Assembly (NCBI RefSeq): GCF_023073315.1
Contig: NZ_JADPJH010000028.1
Span: forward strand, 131,570-195,569
Length of the DNA stretch: 64,000 nucleotides
From: Bradyrhizobium sp. 1
GTDB taxonomy: Bacteria; Pseudomonadota; Alphaproteobacteria; Rhizobiales; Xanthobacteraceae
Reading direction: 5' to 3'
The notes beneath the pieces were generated by a model that was not told the DNA's origin, did no database searches, and worked only from the letters and a program-made list of their open reading frames with translations. Positions 42,731 through 50,990 of this stretch are shown here, in pieces. Both the position numbers and the translations under genes were made by a program. Position 1 is the stretch's first letter, and every line of letters starts with the position of its first letter.

Positions 42731-43498
42731 TCACGCCTCGGGAAAGCCCCGTAAGAGGTATGATCGCACGGCACCCAACAGACCGTTCAGGATCAACCCC
42801 AGCAGCGAGATCGTGATCAGCGGCACGAACATGTCGACGGCCTGGAAGGTTCGGGCCGCGGTGACCAGCAGGTGCCCCAATCCGTCCGTCGACGTGATCA
42901 TCTCAGCCAGAAACACCACGATGCAGGAGATGACAAGACCGATCCGACATCCGGTCAGGATCGACGGCATCGCCGCCGGCAGCACCACCTTGAAGAGGAT
43001 TTCATAGCGCGGCGTTCCCGCCGCCATAGCGGACCAGATCAGCTTCTGCTCGACGGTCGAGGCGCCGTAGTAGGTGGACAACAGAATGGGAAAGAGCGCA
43101 TCCGCCGCTACCAACGTGATCTTCGATCCGTGGCCAAAGCCAAGCAGCAAAAGCAGCGCTGGATAGAGCGCGACCTTGGGCAACGGCGCCAGAATACGCA
43201 CGATCGGCCGAACCACGGCATTGATCGCGGGACTTGCGGCCGCCGCAATGCCAATACCCACGCCGAGCACGACCGCAATCGCAAAGCCGGCAAATAACCG
43301 GATCAGTGTCGCCGCGATCTCCTGCTGAAAGGTCCACGTCACGAGTTGCTGGATCAGCCGGCTGAAGACTGAACCCGGCGGCGGCAGCAAGACCGCAGGC
43401 GCAAAGCCAAATGACACCAATCCCTGCCACAGCGCGATTACCAGCACAATCGGTGCTAGCCCGAGGACGACCTTTGTGGAGAGAAGGCGCGATGTCAT
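42731..43498 (-). CDS. ABC transporter permease, NitT/TauT (SsuC/TauC) family, 255 aa
   Basis: An inner-membrane permease with about six helices and the EAA-loop region AAGTPRYEILFKVVLPAAMPSILTGCRIGL, which contacts the ATPase. The ATG at 43498 overlaps the preceding permease stop by four bases; a long in-frame upstream extension is out-of-frame noise from the neighbouring gene. One of two permeases in the operon, implying a heterodimeric channel. Confidence 0.92.
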   Translation of the reverse strand: MTSRLLSTKVVLGLAPIVLVIALWQGLVSFGFAPAVLLPPPGSVFSRLIQQLVTWTFQQEIAATLIRLFAGFAIAVVLGVGIGIAAAASPAINAVVRPIVRILAPLPKVALYPALLLLLGFGHGSKITLVAADALFPILLSTYYGASTVEQKLIWSAMAAGTPRYEILFKVVLPAAMPSILTGCRIGLVISCIVVFLAEMITSTDGLGHLLVTAARTFQAVDMFVPLITISLLGLILNGLLGAVRSYLLRGFPEA

Positions 43499-44280
43499 GA
43501 GAAACTCAGCGGCATGTCGAACTGAGGCTCGGACCAGCGTACCAGCCGCGCGCGAACCCGCTCGAAGATCGCATCGAGGCCGATTCCCATCGCGCCCACG
43601 ATGATGATCATCGCAAAGACGGTGTCGTATTGGCCCATGTCGAGCGCATTGAAGAGGATGTTTCCGGCACCGGACTGGCGGGCAATCATTTCGCTGGTGA
43701 TCATCGTGATCAGTGCCAACACCAGACCGGTTCGGCACCCGGTCAATATCTCCGGCAGCGCCGCCGGCAATACGATCCGGACCAGACGTTGCAGCGGAGA
43801 GAGCCCCATAGCCGCGCCTGACCACAACATCTTTTCTTCGACCGCCTTGGCCCCCTCAAAACTGTGATAGATCACGGGCAGGCTGACGCCGAGAAAGATC
43901 ACCAGCGTCTTCGTGACGTCACCGACGCCCAGCCACAGCATGATGATCGGCATGAGCGCTGCCTTCGGCACCGGATAGATGATCATCAACAGCGGATTAA
44001 AGAACGCCGCAACCGCCCGGCTACGGCCCATCAACAGGCCCAGCGGGATGGAGAAAAGCACCGCCACGCCGAACCCGATCGCCATGCGACGCAGCGAGGC
44101 CAGGATATTGATCAGCGCCTCCTTGTCGCCGAGGATGTCCGGAATTGCGCGGATCGCCTCGATCGCTGTCGGAAAGCTGTCGTTCTTCAGCGCGAGCGAA
44201 GCGACCTGCCACACCGCCAGCAGCCCCACGCAGGCCAACACCGGAGCAATCCGTCTGGTCAAGGTCGCCGGCGACATCAT
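43495..44280 (-). CDS. ABC transporter permease, NitT/TauT family, 261 aa
   Basis: The second permease subunit, with the EAA-type loop GAAMGLSPLQRLVRIVLPAALPEILTGCRTGL and a typical helix set. It overlaps both the ATPase gene and the other permease gene by four bases (ATGA), so all three are translationally coupled. Confidence 0.92.
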   Translation of the reverse strand: MMSPATLTRRIAPVLACVGLLAVWQVASLALKNDSFPTAIEAIRAIPDILGDKEALINILASLRRMAIGFGVAVLFSIPLGLLMGRSRAVAAFFNPLLMIIYPVPKAALMPIIMLWLGVGDVTKTLVIFLGVSLPVIYHSFEGAKAVEEKMLWSGAAMGLSPLQRLVRIVLPAALPEILTGCRTGLVLALITMITSEMIARQSGAGNILFNALDMGQYDTVFAMIIIVGAMGIGLDAIFERVRARLVRWSEPQFDMPLSFS

Positions 44281-45122
44281 GAAGGCGACCCGGTTTCGTC
44301 GCTCTCGTCGAACATACGCTCGATGTCGACAACATATTTCTGATAGCGTGGGTCGAGCAACAATTCATTGCGGCGCCGCGGGCGCGGGAGATCGATATCG
44401 ATCACCTGCCTGATGCGGCCGGGTGATTTCGACATCATCACGACCTTGTCCGACAGGAAGACGGCTTCGTCGACCGAATGGGTAACGAACAGCACCGTCT
44501 TGCGATCGCGTTCCCAGATGTTCAGGAGATCGTTCTGCAGACGCGTCCGGGTGTGGGCATCGAGCGCACCGAACGGTTCGTCCATCAGCAGGACTTCGGG
44601 ATGGTAGGCGAGCGTTCTGGCCAGCGCCACCCGCTGTTTCATGCCGCCCGACAGCTCCTTGGGATAGAAGTTTTCGTAGCCCTTGAGGCCGACCATCTCG
44701 ATCAGCGCCCTGCTCTGCGCTTCAGCCTCGATGGCCCGCACGCCCTGCTGACGTGGCCCGTACATCACATTGCCCAGCACGGTCTTCCAGGGAAACAGCG
44801 CAAACTCCTGGAACACCGGTCCGCGATCCAGCCCCGGCCCCGTGATGGCCTGTCCCTTGATCTTCGCCGCACCGCTGGTCGGGCTGACGAAACCTCCGAC
44901 GATGTAAAGCAGCGTTGACTTGCCGCAGCCGGAGGGACCCAGGATGGAGACGAAGGCCCCTTCCTCGATCGTCAGGGAGATCTCCGATAGCGCCAAATGC
45001 TCCTTGCGCGTCGAGGTCTGAAAGACCTGCGAGACGCGGTCGATCTCGATGATCGCAGAAGCCGGCTTTTGTGGCGTCACCGATCTCACCCATTCGTTCG
45101 ACCTCGAAGGCACCACCTTCAT
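44277..45122 (-). CDS. ABC transporter ATPase, NitT/TauT (SsuB) family, 281 aa
   Basis: Walker A GPSGCGKST, Q-loop in PVFQEFALFPWKTVLGN, signature LSGGMKQR, Walker B VLLMDEPFGALD and H-loop VTHSVDEAV. It energises the two adjacent permeases. The ATG at 45122 with AGAGG upstream is preferred to a TTG nine codons earlier. Confidence 0.93.
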   Translation of the reverse strand: MKVVPSRSNEWVRSVTPQKPASAIIEIDRVSQVFQTSTRKEHLALSEISLTIEEGAFVSILGPSGCGKSTLLYIVGGFVSPTSGAAKIKGQAITGPGLDRGPVFQEFALFPWKTVLGNVMYGPRQQGVRAIEAEAQSRALIEMVGLKGYENFYPKELSGGMKQRVALARTLAYHPEVLLMDEPFGALDAHTRTRLQNDLLNIWERDRKTVLFVTHSVDEAVFLSDKVVMMSKSPGRIRQVIDIDLPRPRRRNELLLDPRYQKYVVDIERMFDESDETGSPS

Positions 45123-45232
45123 CCCGCCTCTCACTTCACTCGCGCGCAAACCTGCTGAATGTCCCCTTCAGCGGCACGAGCTTAGCAAGAAACTTGCCAG
45201 ACGGGCGGCCATATTCGCACGAGTACGCCGCG

Positions 45233-46927
45233 TCATTCGAACCAAGGCCATTCTGCCGGCCCTTCATGCGTGACGGCTCCGCCTGGCGCCTGACCGACCA
45301 GTCTCGCATATTTTGCGAGCGCACCCGCTCGGTGACGAGGCGGGCGTTGCTTCCATTCGCGACGGCGCGCAATGAGTTCCTGCTCGTCGACCAGCATATC
45401 CATCTGCCTGTTTGCGGCATCGATCCGGATCCTGTCGCCGTCGCGGACGAGCGCCAGCGGACCGCCCACAAAGGCTTCGGGAGACACATAACCGATACAC
45501 ATGCCGCGGGTTGCTCCCGAGAACCGTCCATCGGTAATCAGGGCCACCTTCTCGCCCATGCCCTGCCCGTAGATCAGCGCGGTGACGCCGAGCATCTCGC
45601 GCATGCCGGGACCACCAACGGGCCCCTCATTGCGGATCACGAGGACCTCACCCGCCTTGTAGCTGCGGTCCCGAACCGCTTTGACGCAAGCTTCCTCATC
45701 CTCGAAGACGCGCGCGACCCCTTCAAAGAATTGGCTCTTCAAGCCCGCGACCTTGATCACTGCACCATCTGGACAAAGATTTCCCTTCAGCACCGCCACG
45801 CCACCGTCGGGCATGATCGGAGCACGGGCCGCATAAACGATTTCTCCATCGGGAGCGTTCGCCGCACCATATTCTTCGGCAAGAGTGCGGCCCGTAATAG
45901 TGATACAGCTGCCATCGATGTGACCGCTCTGGATCAGCTCGCGGATCAAGACGGCAGCACCGCCGATATCGTAGACATCCTTTGCCGTGTATTTGCCACC
46001 AGGCCGTAGGTTTCCGATCAGCGGCGTCCTGGCAAAGACCTCGCCGACATCTTCGATTGTGAATGCGATGCCGGCTTCGTTTGCGATCGCCGGCAGATGC
46101 AGCGCGGCGTTGGTCGAGCCGCCTGTCGCTGCAACGATCGCCGCACCGTTCTCCAGGGATTTCCGCGTTACGATGTCGCGCGGCAGAGGCCCGCCCCGTT
46201 CCAGCATCTCCATGACCAGCCGGCCGGCACGTCGCGAGATCTGCGCGCGTTCGGCATAGACACCAGGCACCATCGAGACGTTGGGAATGGTCAGCCCCAT
46301 CGCCTCCGATACCATACCCATCGTGTTAGCAGTGAACTGGCCGGCGCACGCGCCGATAGTCGGCAGGCAGGCACGCTCGATCCGCTCCAGCGTGGCGCCG
46401 TCGATCTCGCCGGTCATGAAGCTGCCGACGGCTTCATAGGAATCGAGAACCGTCAGCGTCCGTCCATCCACGCGCCCCGGCAGCGAACTACCGCCATAGA
46501 TAAAAATGGACGGTACGTTGCAGCGAACCATGCCCATCATCACGCCGGGAAGCGTCTTGTCGCATCCGCCATATCCGATCAGCGCGTCGTAGGCGAGGCC
46601 ATGGACGACGGCCTCGATCGAGTCGGCGATCAGCTCGCGTGAAAACAGGGAGAACTTCATCCCTTCGTGATTCATGCTGATCCCGTCGGAGACCGATACG
46701 GTCGAGAATTCGCGCGGTGTGCCGCCGGCCTCCTCGATTCCCGTCTTGGCCGCGGCCACCTGGAAATCGTGGGTCATATTGCACGGCGTCTGCTCGCCCT
46801 TCATGCTGACGACACCGACCATCGGCTTGGCAATCGCAGCGTCGTCGAGACCCATAGCGCGCATGAATGCGCGGTGCGGAGCTCGGTCGAGGCCATCCGT
46901 CGTGACTCGTGATCGCAACTTCTTCAT
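45233..46927 (-). CDS. IlvD/Edd-family dehydratase, 564 aa
   Basis: This is an Fe-S dehydratase of dihydroxy or sugar acids. Cluster cysteines occur in TPCNMTHDF, GGCDKTLPG and GACAGQFTANTMG, and GGSTNAALHLPAIA and PVGGPGMREML are family signatures. Length equals dihydroxyacid dehydratase. It lies inside a transporter operon, between the binding-protein gene and the ATPase, rather than with ilv genes, so it is more likely a catabolic dehydratase paralogue than IlvD. Start ATG 46927, seven codons inside a TTG-initiated frame. Confidence 0.88.
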   Translation of the reverse strand: MKKLRSRVTTDGLDRAPHRAFMRAMGLDDAAIAKPMVGVVSMKGEQTPCNMTHDFQVAAAKTGIEEAGGTPREFSTVSVSDGISMNHEGMKFSLFSRELIADSIEAVVHGLAYDALIGYGGCDKTLPGVMMGMVRCNVPSIFIYGGSSLPGRVDGRTLTVLDSYEAVGSFMTGEIDGATLERIERACLPTIGACAGQFTANTMGMVSEAMGLTIPNVSMVPGVYAERAQISRRAGRLVMEMLERGGPLPRDIVTRKSLENGAAIVAATGGSTNAALHLPAIANEAGIAFTIEDVGEVFARTPLIGNLRPGGKYTAKDVYDIGGAAVLIRELIQSGHIDGSCITITGRTLAEEYGAANAPDGEIVYAARAPIMPDGGVAVLKGNLCPDGAVIKVAGLKSQFFEGVARVFEDEEACVKAVRDRSYKAGEVLVIRNEGPVGGPGMREMLGVTALIYGQGMGEKVALITDGRFSGATRGMCIGYVSPEAFVGGPLALVRDGDRIRIDAANRQMDMLVDEQELIARRREWKQRPPRHRAGALAKYARLVGQAPGGAVTHEGPAEWPWFE

Positions 46928-46948
46928 AAGTGCATCTTCTTCATGCAA

Positions 46949-46969
46949 CGTCCCGGATGACTCGGGACG
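46949..46969. promoter_or_regulatory. Intercistronic stem-loop after the binding-protein gene
   Basis: CGTCCCG (46949-46955) and CGGGACG (46963-46969) form a perfect 7-bp stem with a 7-base loop. It lies between the binding-protein stop (47006) and the dehydratase start (46927). It has the same position relative to a binding-protein gene as the TRAP operon hairpin. Confidence 0.45.
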
Positions 46970-47005
46970 CCGCGATCTGCATGTTCGGACAATTGGCGTC
47001 GTCGC

Positions 47006-47989
47006 CTATTCCAGCGGCGCGACGATCGTCGGGTGCTTGAACTGAGCAGCGTCCAGCTTCGGCAGCATTCCCGTGTCTGCGTAGATGTCCAGCATCTTCT
47101 GGATCGCGGGGAAATTTGGCGCCGCACCGGGATCGCGGCCGAAATCATTATCCTTGAGCAGATAAGTCTCGAGCACCGGAATAGGCGCCTTCAGAACTTC
47201 ATTGACGACCTTCAGTGTCTCCTCGCGGTTGGCCAGCGCCTTCTTCATGCCCGACGTGATGTCGCGGACGTAGGCTTTGACCAGTTCCGGATTCTTGTCG
47301 ACAAAATCGGCACGGCAGGCTTCCAGGATGTGCACGATGTTCGGCATCGCTTGCGACAGCGAGAACAGTTTGCGGGTACCGCCCTTCGCCTCTGCGCGCG
47401 CGGCAAACGGTTGGTTCATGTTGACTACGTCGACACGGCCTTGGCGCAACGCATCCTCGGAGACGGCAAAGCCGACCTCGACCAACTTGATGTCCTTGGC
47501 CGGATCGACGCCGTTCTGCTTCAGCAGCAGGTTGAACGGCCCTTGCGTACCGCCGCCGATCACGGAGATTCCAACCGTCTTGCCCTTGAGGTCGGCAATC
47601 GTCTTGATCGGCGAATCCTCCATCACGGCCCAGTAGACCGAAAAGCCGCCGGGCTTCTCGAAGACGTGTTGCGCCACGATGTAGGCCTTGAGATTGCCGC
47701 CAACCACGCCATTCGCCAGCGACAACGGCGCCTGCGTCGCGCAATCCAGAGCACCGGCTGCCAATGCCTGCGTCATCGGCGCCGTGCCCTGAAATTGGGT
47801 CCATTCGATGTTGTAGGTCTTGCCGAGGTTGGGAAACTCAGTCGGCCTGCGCATCATCCAGTATTTGGACTCTTCGGCCGGGATCGTCCAGCCGACGCGG
47901 ATCGTCTGCTGCGCGCATGACGGGGTTGCCCCCGCGCTCACGGCTGCTGCCGCCCCCAAAGCCAGAATCCACTTCGAAACGGTTCGCAT
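47006..47989 (-). CDS. ABC transporter substrate-binding protein, NitT/TauT (NMT1/SsuA-like), 327 aa
   Basis: This is a periplasmic receptor. The signal peptide is about 1-27 (ending TPSCAQ before QTIRVGW). NMT1-like motifs: GALDCATQAPLSLANG, IADLKGKTVGISVIGGGTQG and GRVDVVNMNQPFAARAEAKG. The ATG at 47989 is used; an in-frame start 28 codons upstream is rejected. First gene of a six-gene minus-strand operon (binding protein, dehydratase, ATPase, two permeases, NicX-like). Confidence 0.92.
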   Translation of the reverse strand: MRTVSKWILALGAAAAVSAGATPSCAQQTIRVGWTIPAEESKYWMMRRPTEFPNLGKTYNIEWTQFQGTAPMTQALAAGALDCATQAPLSLANGVVGGNLKAYIVAQHVFEKPGGFSVYWAVMEDSPIKTIADLKGKTVGISVIGGGTQGPFNLLLKQNGVDPAKDIKLVEVGFAVSEDALRQGRVDVVNMNQPFAARAEAKGGTRKLFSLSQAMPNIVHILEACRADFVDKNPELVKAYVRDITSGMKKALANREETLKVVNEVLKAPIPVLETYLLKDNDFGRDPGAAPNFPAIQKMLDIYADTGMLPKLDAAQFKHPTIVAPLE

Positions 47990-48147
47990 CGTGCCCACTC
48001 CGCTGCCCCGGCGCCGACCAGCGCCACCCAACCCGACCGCCGCAAATGTTTCATGGTTCAAACAATCAGGCAAGCCAGACGGTTTCGCTGTCCGGCTTGT
48101 AATGTATGGTATGGCGTCGCTTGCCCTGCGACAGAAGGAGGCAACCT

Positions 48148-49056
48148 ATGGCTGATGCGAGCAAGACAAACCCGCAAGGCGTCGAGCGGCTCGGCTATCT
48201 CGGCCTTGGACTCATGGGGACACCCATGACCCGGCGTCTGCTCAAGGCAGGCTATCAGGTCAATGTCTGGAACCGGTCAGAGGGCAAGGTCGCCCCGCTC
48301 GTCGAAGCCGGCGCCAAGCGCGCGACCACTCCCCGCGGGATTTTGGAAGGCTCGGACATCGTCTTCATGTGCGTAACGGATGCTGCGGCCGTGGAAGAGG
48401 TGATCTTTGGAGCCGACGGTCTTGCAACGGCTGCCGGCGCAGGCAAGCTCGTCGTCGACTTCTCGTCGATCCATCCTGATGCCGCACGCGACTTGGCACG
48501 GCGGCTGAAAGATGCGAACGGCGCAGGCTGGATCGATGCACCCGTGTCCGGCGGCACCAAGGGCGCTGAGGAAGGTACGCTTGCCATCATGGCTGGCGGC
48601 GATGCTGCCGACATCGAGAGAGTGCGCCCCTACGTCCTTGCGATGGCACGCAGGTTCACTCACATGGGACCGACCGGAGCGGGCCAGACGACAAAGTTGT
48701 GCAACCAGGTCATCGTCGGATGCGCGATGGCCGTCCTCGCTGAGGCAACGCGCCTTGCCGTGAACGCAGGAATTGATGCCAACCGATTACCCGAAGCGCT
48801 CGCTGGCGGCTTTGCGGATTCCATTCCGCTCCAGCTCTTCGTGCCGCGGATGGTCCAGGGCATTCACACCCCGCCACTCGGTCACATCGCTACGATGCTC
48901 AAGGATCTCGATACGGTTGCCGATGTGGCGCAGACGACGTCGACTCCGGTGCCGATGGCATCGCTTGCCGGGCAACTCTTCAGGCTGGCCAAGGCCGCAC
49001 GCGGCGCGGATGCGGATGCGCTGGAGATCTACAAGCTTTCAGCGGCAGAGCATTGA
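48148..49056 (+). CDS. 3-hydroxyisobutyrate dehydrogenase-family oxidoreductase, 302 aa
   Basis: A beta-hydroxyacid dehydrogenase: the Rossmann motif LGLGLMGTPMTRRLLKAG near 19-36, substrate motif DAPVSGGTKGAEEGTLAIMAGG near 131-152, and the catalytic Lys in GAGQTTKLCNQ. The ATG at 48148 has AAGGAGG; upstream in-frame starts are rejected. It stands alone on the plus strand between the transporter operon and the flavin monooxygenase operon, facing both. Confidence 0.91.
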   Translation: MADASKTNPQGVERLGYLGLGLMGTPMTRRLLKAGYQVNVWNRSEGKVAPLVEAGAKRATTPRGILEGSDIVFMCVTDAAAVEEVIFGADGLATAAGAGKLVVDFSSIHPDAARDLARRLKDANGAGWIDAPVSGGTKGAEEGTLAIMAGGDAADIERVRPYVLAMARRFTHMGPTGAGQTTKLCNQVIVGCAMAVLAEATRLAVNAGIDANRLPEALAGGFADSIPLQLFVPRMVQGIHTPPLGHIATMLKDLDTVADVAQTTSTPVPMASLAGQLFRLAKAARGADADALEIYKLSAAEH

Positions 49057-49081
49057 GCTGCCGAGCACGCTCTGAAGCGCT

Positions 49082-49645
49082 CTACGGCAATTTTTTGCGT
49101 TCGTCGTCAGCCAGGAACTCGCCATACGTGCCCCGCGCAAACAGCAGCGGCTTCCCGGTGTTATAGGCATAGGCCTCGACCGCGCCGAGAAAGATCACGT
49201 GATCGCCACCATAGTAGCGATTGACGGATCGGCATTGAAATTTGGCGACGCTCTCGGCGATTACCGGAGCGTTACCGAGGCCCGGCGTCCAGTCGACTCC
49301 GGCGAACTTGTCGTCGGACGATTTTGCAAACCTGTTCGCAAGCGCTTGCTGCGATGTGCCAAGCACGTGGACGGTGAAGTGGCTCGCATTCTGAAACACG
49401 GTGAGGCTCGAAGAATAGACTCCAAGGCTCCAGAGGACCAGAGGGGGGTTTAAGGAAACCGATGCAAACGAATTGCAGGTGATGCCATACGGCTTTCCGT
49501 CCGCCGCCGTGGCGGTGATGATTGTTACGCCCGTTCCGTAGCTGCCGAGCGCGTTGCGAAAGTCGCGGGGGTCGAGCGGCGAGCTGTCGCTTGCGAGTTC
49601 GTTGGCTGGATCTGGAACGGCCGGCTGCTTCGGCAGATCATTCAT
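49082..49645 (-). CDS. Flavin reductase of a two-component monooxygenase, 187 aa
   Basis: This is an NAD(P)H:FMN/FAD reductase (HpaC/HsaB-like fold), with SYGTGVTIITA, GITCNSFASVSLNPPLVLWSL and a late GDHVIFLGAVE containing the histidine typical of this fold. It lies nine bases from the monooxygenase-like gene on the same strand and is thus the likely supplier of reduced flavin. Last gene of the operon. Confidence 0.9.
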   Translation of the reverse strand: MNDLPKQPAVPDPANELASDSSPLDPRDFRNALGSYGTGVTIITATAADGKPYGITCNSFASVSLNPPLVLWSLGVYSSSLTVFQNASHFTVHVLGTSQQALANRFAKSSDDKFAGVDWTPGLGNAPVIAESVAKFQCRSVNRYYGGDHVIFLGAVEAYAYNTGKPLLFARGTYGEFLADDERKKLP

Positions 49646-49654
49646 CGATCGGCC

Positions 49655-50884
49655 TCACAGCGTGAGATTTTCGGACGGCAGCCCAAGTGCCACACGTCCA
49701 TAATTGGTTCCGGCCGCGTCGAAATTGAATGCAAGATGCGAATTAATCGCGTGCGCATCGCGGAATTGCCGTTGCAACACACCCGTAGTGAACAGGCCGC
49801 GTGCCCCGCTCGCCGCAAACAGCATCGAGACCGCATCTGTGCAAAGATTGACCGAGAAAGCGCCGTCGCGCCGGTACCTGGTCTTGCTGGCCATGTTTGG
49901 AATGTGACCACGCCGTGCATCACTCATGGCGTCGAGGCAGGCCGAACGCATGACCAGGCGCGCAGCGTCGATCTTGGCGGAAGCCTCTGCGATCTTGATC
50001 TGCGTGCTCTGAAAATCGCTCAGCTTGGCACGGTTGTAGGTTGAAATACGATGACGCGCGACCTCGGCATAGTCGTCGAGGCACGCTTGCGCATTTCCCA
50101 GTGCAACGCCCGATAAGACGTAGGGAAACAGCGAAAACACGGGCAACGTATACGACGGATTGGGATTGACCCTGCTCCCAGGCGTCGGGCCGCCGGCAAG
50201 ATCGCCGACAACGACCGTCATGTAGTCAGGCACAAAGGCATCCCTGACCTCGACGTCGCAGGAGCCCGTCCCACGCAGTCCCGTGACATTCCAGGTGTCC
50301 AGCACCTTGTAGTCGCCTTTCGGCAGCAGAAAGATTCGATACTCGATGCCGTCCGCGTCATCGTCGGAGTAAACAACGCTCGCAAGCATGTTCCATTCAC
50401 AGGAGGCAACGCCGGAGGAGAACGGCCAGCTGCCATGCAACCGGTACCCACCCTCGACCCTCGTGGCGCGCCCGGCAGGAAAAATGAACGAGGACGCAAT
50501 CAGCGTGTCAGGATCGCGCCCCCACACCAGATTCTGCGCCTTCTCTTCGAACATTCCGAGCATCCAGTGATGGCTCGCCAGATTGGCAAGGTTCCACGCC
50601 ACTGACGCGTCCGCCCGGCCGAGCACCTCAGCGCAGTCGACAAGAGCGACGTAGTCAAGCTCGGCACCACCGATGCGCATCGGCTGGAGCATCCGGAACA
50701 GGCCGGCGTCGTGGAGGTCCCTTTCCGTCTCAGGAGGAAGGTGCCGCAGCTCCTCCGTCCGCGCTGCCCGCTCCCGCAGCCGCGGCATGAGCGCCCGGGC
50801 CTTCGCGATCATTGCCGTATAGGCGCGTTCGACGGCTTCCTGCCCTGTCGGCTGGCCCATGCTAGGCTCTTGACCAGGCACCAT
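49655..50884 (-). CDS. Group D flavin-dependent monooxygenase, acyl-CoA-dehydrogenase fold, 409 aa
   Basis: It resembles HsaA/DszC-type oxygenases that use reduced flavin from a partner: LQPMRIGGAELDYVALVDCAEVLGRADASVAWNLANLASHHWMLGMF near the start, FSSGVASCEWNM, and WNVTGLRGTGSCDVEVRDAFVP in the middle. The C-terminal helices include the FRDAHAINSHLAFNFD region typical of this family, where the His helps stabilise the flavin-peroxide. The ATG at 50884 has GAGGGA upstream. With the adjacent reductase it would hydroxylate a (hetero)aromatic ring. An ordinary acyl-CoA dehydrogenase is less likely given the reductase partner. Confidence 0.87.
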   Translation of the reverse strand: MVPGQEPSMGQPTGQEAVERAYTAMIAKARALMPRLRERAARTEELRHLPPETERDLHDAGLFRMLQPMRIGGAELDYVALVDCAEVLGRADASVAWNLANLASHHWMLGMFEEKAQNLVWGRDPDTLIASSFIFPAGRATRVEGGYRLHGSWPFSSGVASCEWNMLASVVYSDDDADGIEYRIFLLPKGDYKVLDTWNVTGLRGTGSCDVEVRDAFVPDYMTVVVGDLAGGPTPGSRVNPNPSYTLPVFSLFPYVLSGVALGNAQACLDDYAEVARHRISTYNRAKLSDFQSTQIKIAEASAKIDAARLVMRSACLDAMSDARRGHIPNMASKTRYRRDGAFSVNLCTDAVSMLFAASGARGLFTTGVLQRQFRDAHAINSHLAFNFDAAGTNYGRVALGLPSENLTL

Positions 50885-50990
50885 TCGTGTCCCTCGCGTT
50901 CACACATTTATGCGGCGGGAACTGTGCCAAATCAAGCGGATGCGGCGTCGGGCGCGAGATTCCCGATCCTTTGAAATCGACCGAACAGGT

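Noticed and set aside
50885..50990. TTGGCAC-like sigma-54 promoter upstream of the monooxygenase
   Set aside because: The -24-like TGGCAC is present, but no TTGC element follows at the required spacing.
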